Of a stretch of DNA of 46,695 nt, positions 46,251-46,695 are shown one piece after another. The notes under the pieces are model-generated. The model searched no databases, was not told the DNA's origin, and saw only the letters and a list, made by a program, of their open reading frames with translations. This DNA comes from a virus, in the IMG/VR virus record IMGVR_UViG_3300035661_000101, positions 1 to 46,695 of that record; one strand, 5' to 3'. A program made the position numbers and the translations under genes. Position 1 is the first letter of the stretch, and every line of letters begins with the position of its first letter.

Positions 46251-46695
46251 CGCACCATGAAGTATCATGGGATCACCGACAATAAACAATCTTTGGCCGC
46301 CGTGACCCAAGACGGGTACGCGCTCCGGTACGTCAAGGACCAGACCGAGGCGGTCGTGATGGCCGCCGTGACCCAAGACGGGCACGCGCTCCAGTACGTC
46401 AAGGACCAGACCGAGGCGGTCGTGATGGCCGCCGTGACCCGGAACGGGCACGCGCTCCGGTATGTCAGGGACCAGACCGAGGCGGTCGCGATGGCCGCCG
46501 TGACCCAAGACGGGTACGCGCTCCAGTACGTCAAGGACCAGACCGAGGCGGTCGTGATGGCCGCCGTGGCCCGGAACGGGTACGCGCTCCAGTACGTCAA
46601 GGACCAGACCGAGGCGGTCGTGATGGCCGCCGTGACCCAAGACGGGCAAGCGCTCCAGTACGTCAAGGACCAGACCGAGGCGGTCGCGAGGGCCG
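45711..46695 (+). repeat. 66-bp tandem repeats (two arrays)
   Basis: Unit starts in the first gene are at 45711 and every 66 bases to 46173 (8 units). In the second gene they run from 46296 to 46692 (6 full units and the start of a seventh). Variable codons include ACC/GCC, CAG/CGG/CAA, AAC/GAC, TAC/CAC, CGG/CAG, AGG/AAG, GCG/GTG. The window ends inside the second array. Confidence 0.95.
46258..46695 (+). CDS. DUF4116-like tandem-repeat protein, copy 2 (runs off the right edge)
   Basis: This is a paralogue of the gene just before it, starting eight bases after its stop. It has the same leader (TAACGCACC before ATG) and nearly the same head (MKYHGITDNKQSL), behind AAGGAG. Six full repeat units are visible. 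The combination of variants differs from copy 1, so it is not a simple assembly duplicate. The unit with GQAL carries a Gln where the others have Tyr or His. The end is outside the window. Confidence 0.8.

Noticed and set aside
45597-46649. Long minus-strand open frames across the repeat genes
   Set aside because: A 66-bp period without stops leaves several frames open by necessity. Ribosome sites, the MKY...LAAV heads and the DUF4116-like pattern support only the plus frame.
45711-46695. CRISPR-like array
   Set aside because: The units are contiguous coding repeats without spacers, too long and too uniform.
45711-46695. Diversity-generating retroelement target
   Set aside because: Variation is scattered over all units and not adenine-only, and no reverse transcriptase or template repeat is in the window.
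1-46695. Lysogeny module with integrase and attachment site
   Set aside because: No tyrosine or serine recombinase motif and no CI-type repressor were found. The small regulators alone do not establish a temperate life cycle.

Overview
The window is most of the genome of a tailed phage with a long non-contractile tail (siphovirus), or a phage-like element. It is GC-rich (roughly 60% by eye) and probably infects a beta- or gammaproteobacterium. That host guess rests on GC, gene style and tail protein families only. No integrase, ParAB system, tRNA or CRISPR array was seen. The right edge falls inside a 66-bp tandem repeat array, so the window is probably cut or assembly-limited there.

Layout, left to right. 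(1) 1-3.7 kb: a cytosine-5 DNA methyltransferase (MTase) cassette headed by a structured leader, then a family-A DNA polymerase with a zinc-ribbon insertion. (2) 3.7-8.9 kb: a forward cassette of beta-rich, probably virion-associated proteins, separated from the main tail operon. Its small genes are linked by ATGA overlaps. (3) 9-9.8 kb: a Cys-rich protein and a DnaJ-type zinc-finger protein placed like a Q-type late antiterminator, followed by several hairpins or terminators. (4) 10.3-31.7 kb: the late operon: HNH endonuclease, P27-type small terminase, large terminase, HK97 portal, S49-type protease, HK97 capsid, connectors, tail tube, tail chaperone with a -1 frameshift, tape measure, a GTA-like distal tail/hub/NlpC/host-specificity set, fibre-like genes and a holin-like protein. 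A 'moron' island interrupts the tail genes. It holds a membrane protein, an Arc-like repressor and a Rha/Ant-like fragment. (5) 31.9-33.6 kb, minus strand: a compact lysis cassette. (6) 33.6-34.0 kb: an AT-rich segment with eight GGGGTA/TACCCC hexamers and inverted repeats, the best origin or divergent-promoter candidate. (7) 34.0-38.0 kb, plus strand: early-type genes (triple zinc-ribbon protein, PcfJ-like protein, very small genes, HTH protein), two of them behind promoters that share a hairpin leader. (8) 45.5-38.0 kb, minus strand: a replication and modification operon with SF2 helicase, a second but broken C5 MTase with its own structured leader, VRR-NUC nuclease, a TetR-like mini-protein, primase-polymerase/SF3 helicase and Dam-type adenine methylase. 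(9) 45.7 kb to the end: two tandem paralogues made of 22-residue DUF4116-like repeats.

The most unusual signals are: the paired leader-RNA/small-gene/C5-MTase cassettes with long overlapping +1 frames; the near-identical but amino-acid-variable repeat genes at the right edge; the miniature immI-like switch inside the tail operon; and the shared promoter-proximal hairpin at 35.1 and 37.4 kb. Family names rest on motifs and recall, since no search could be run.
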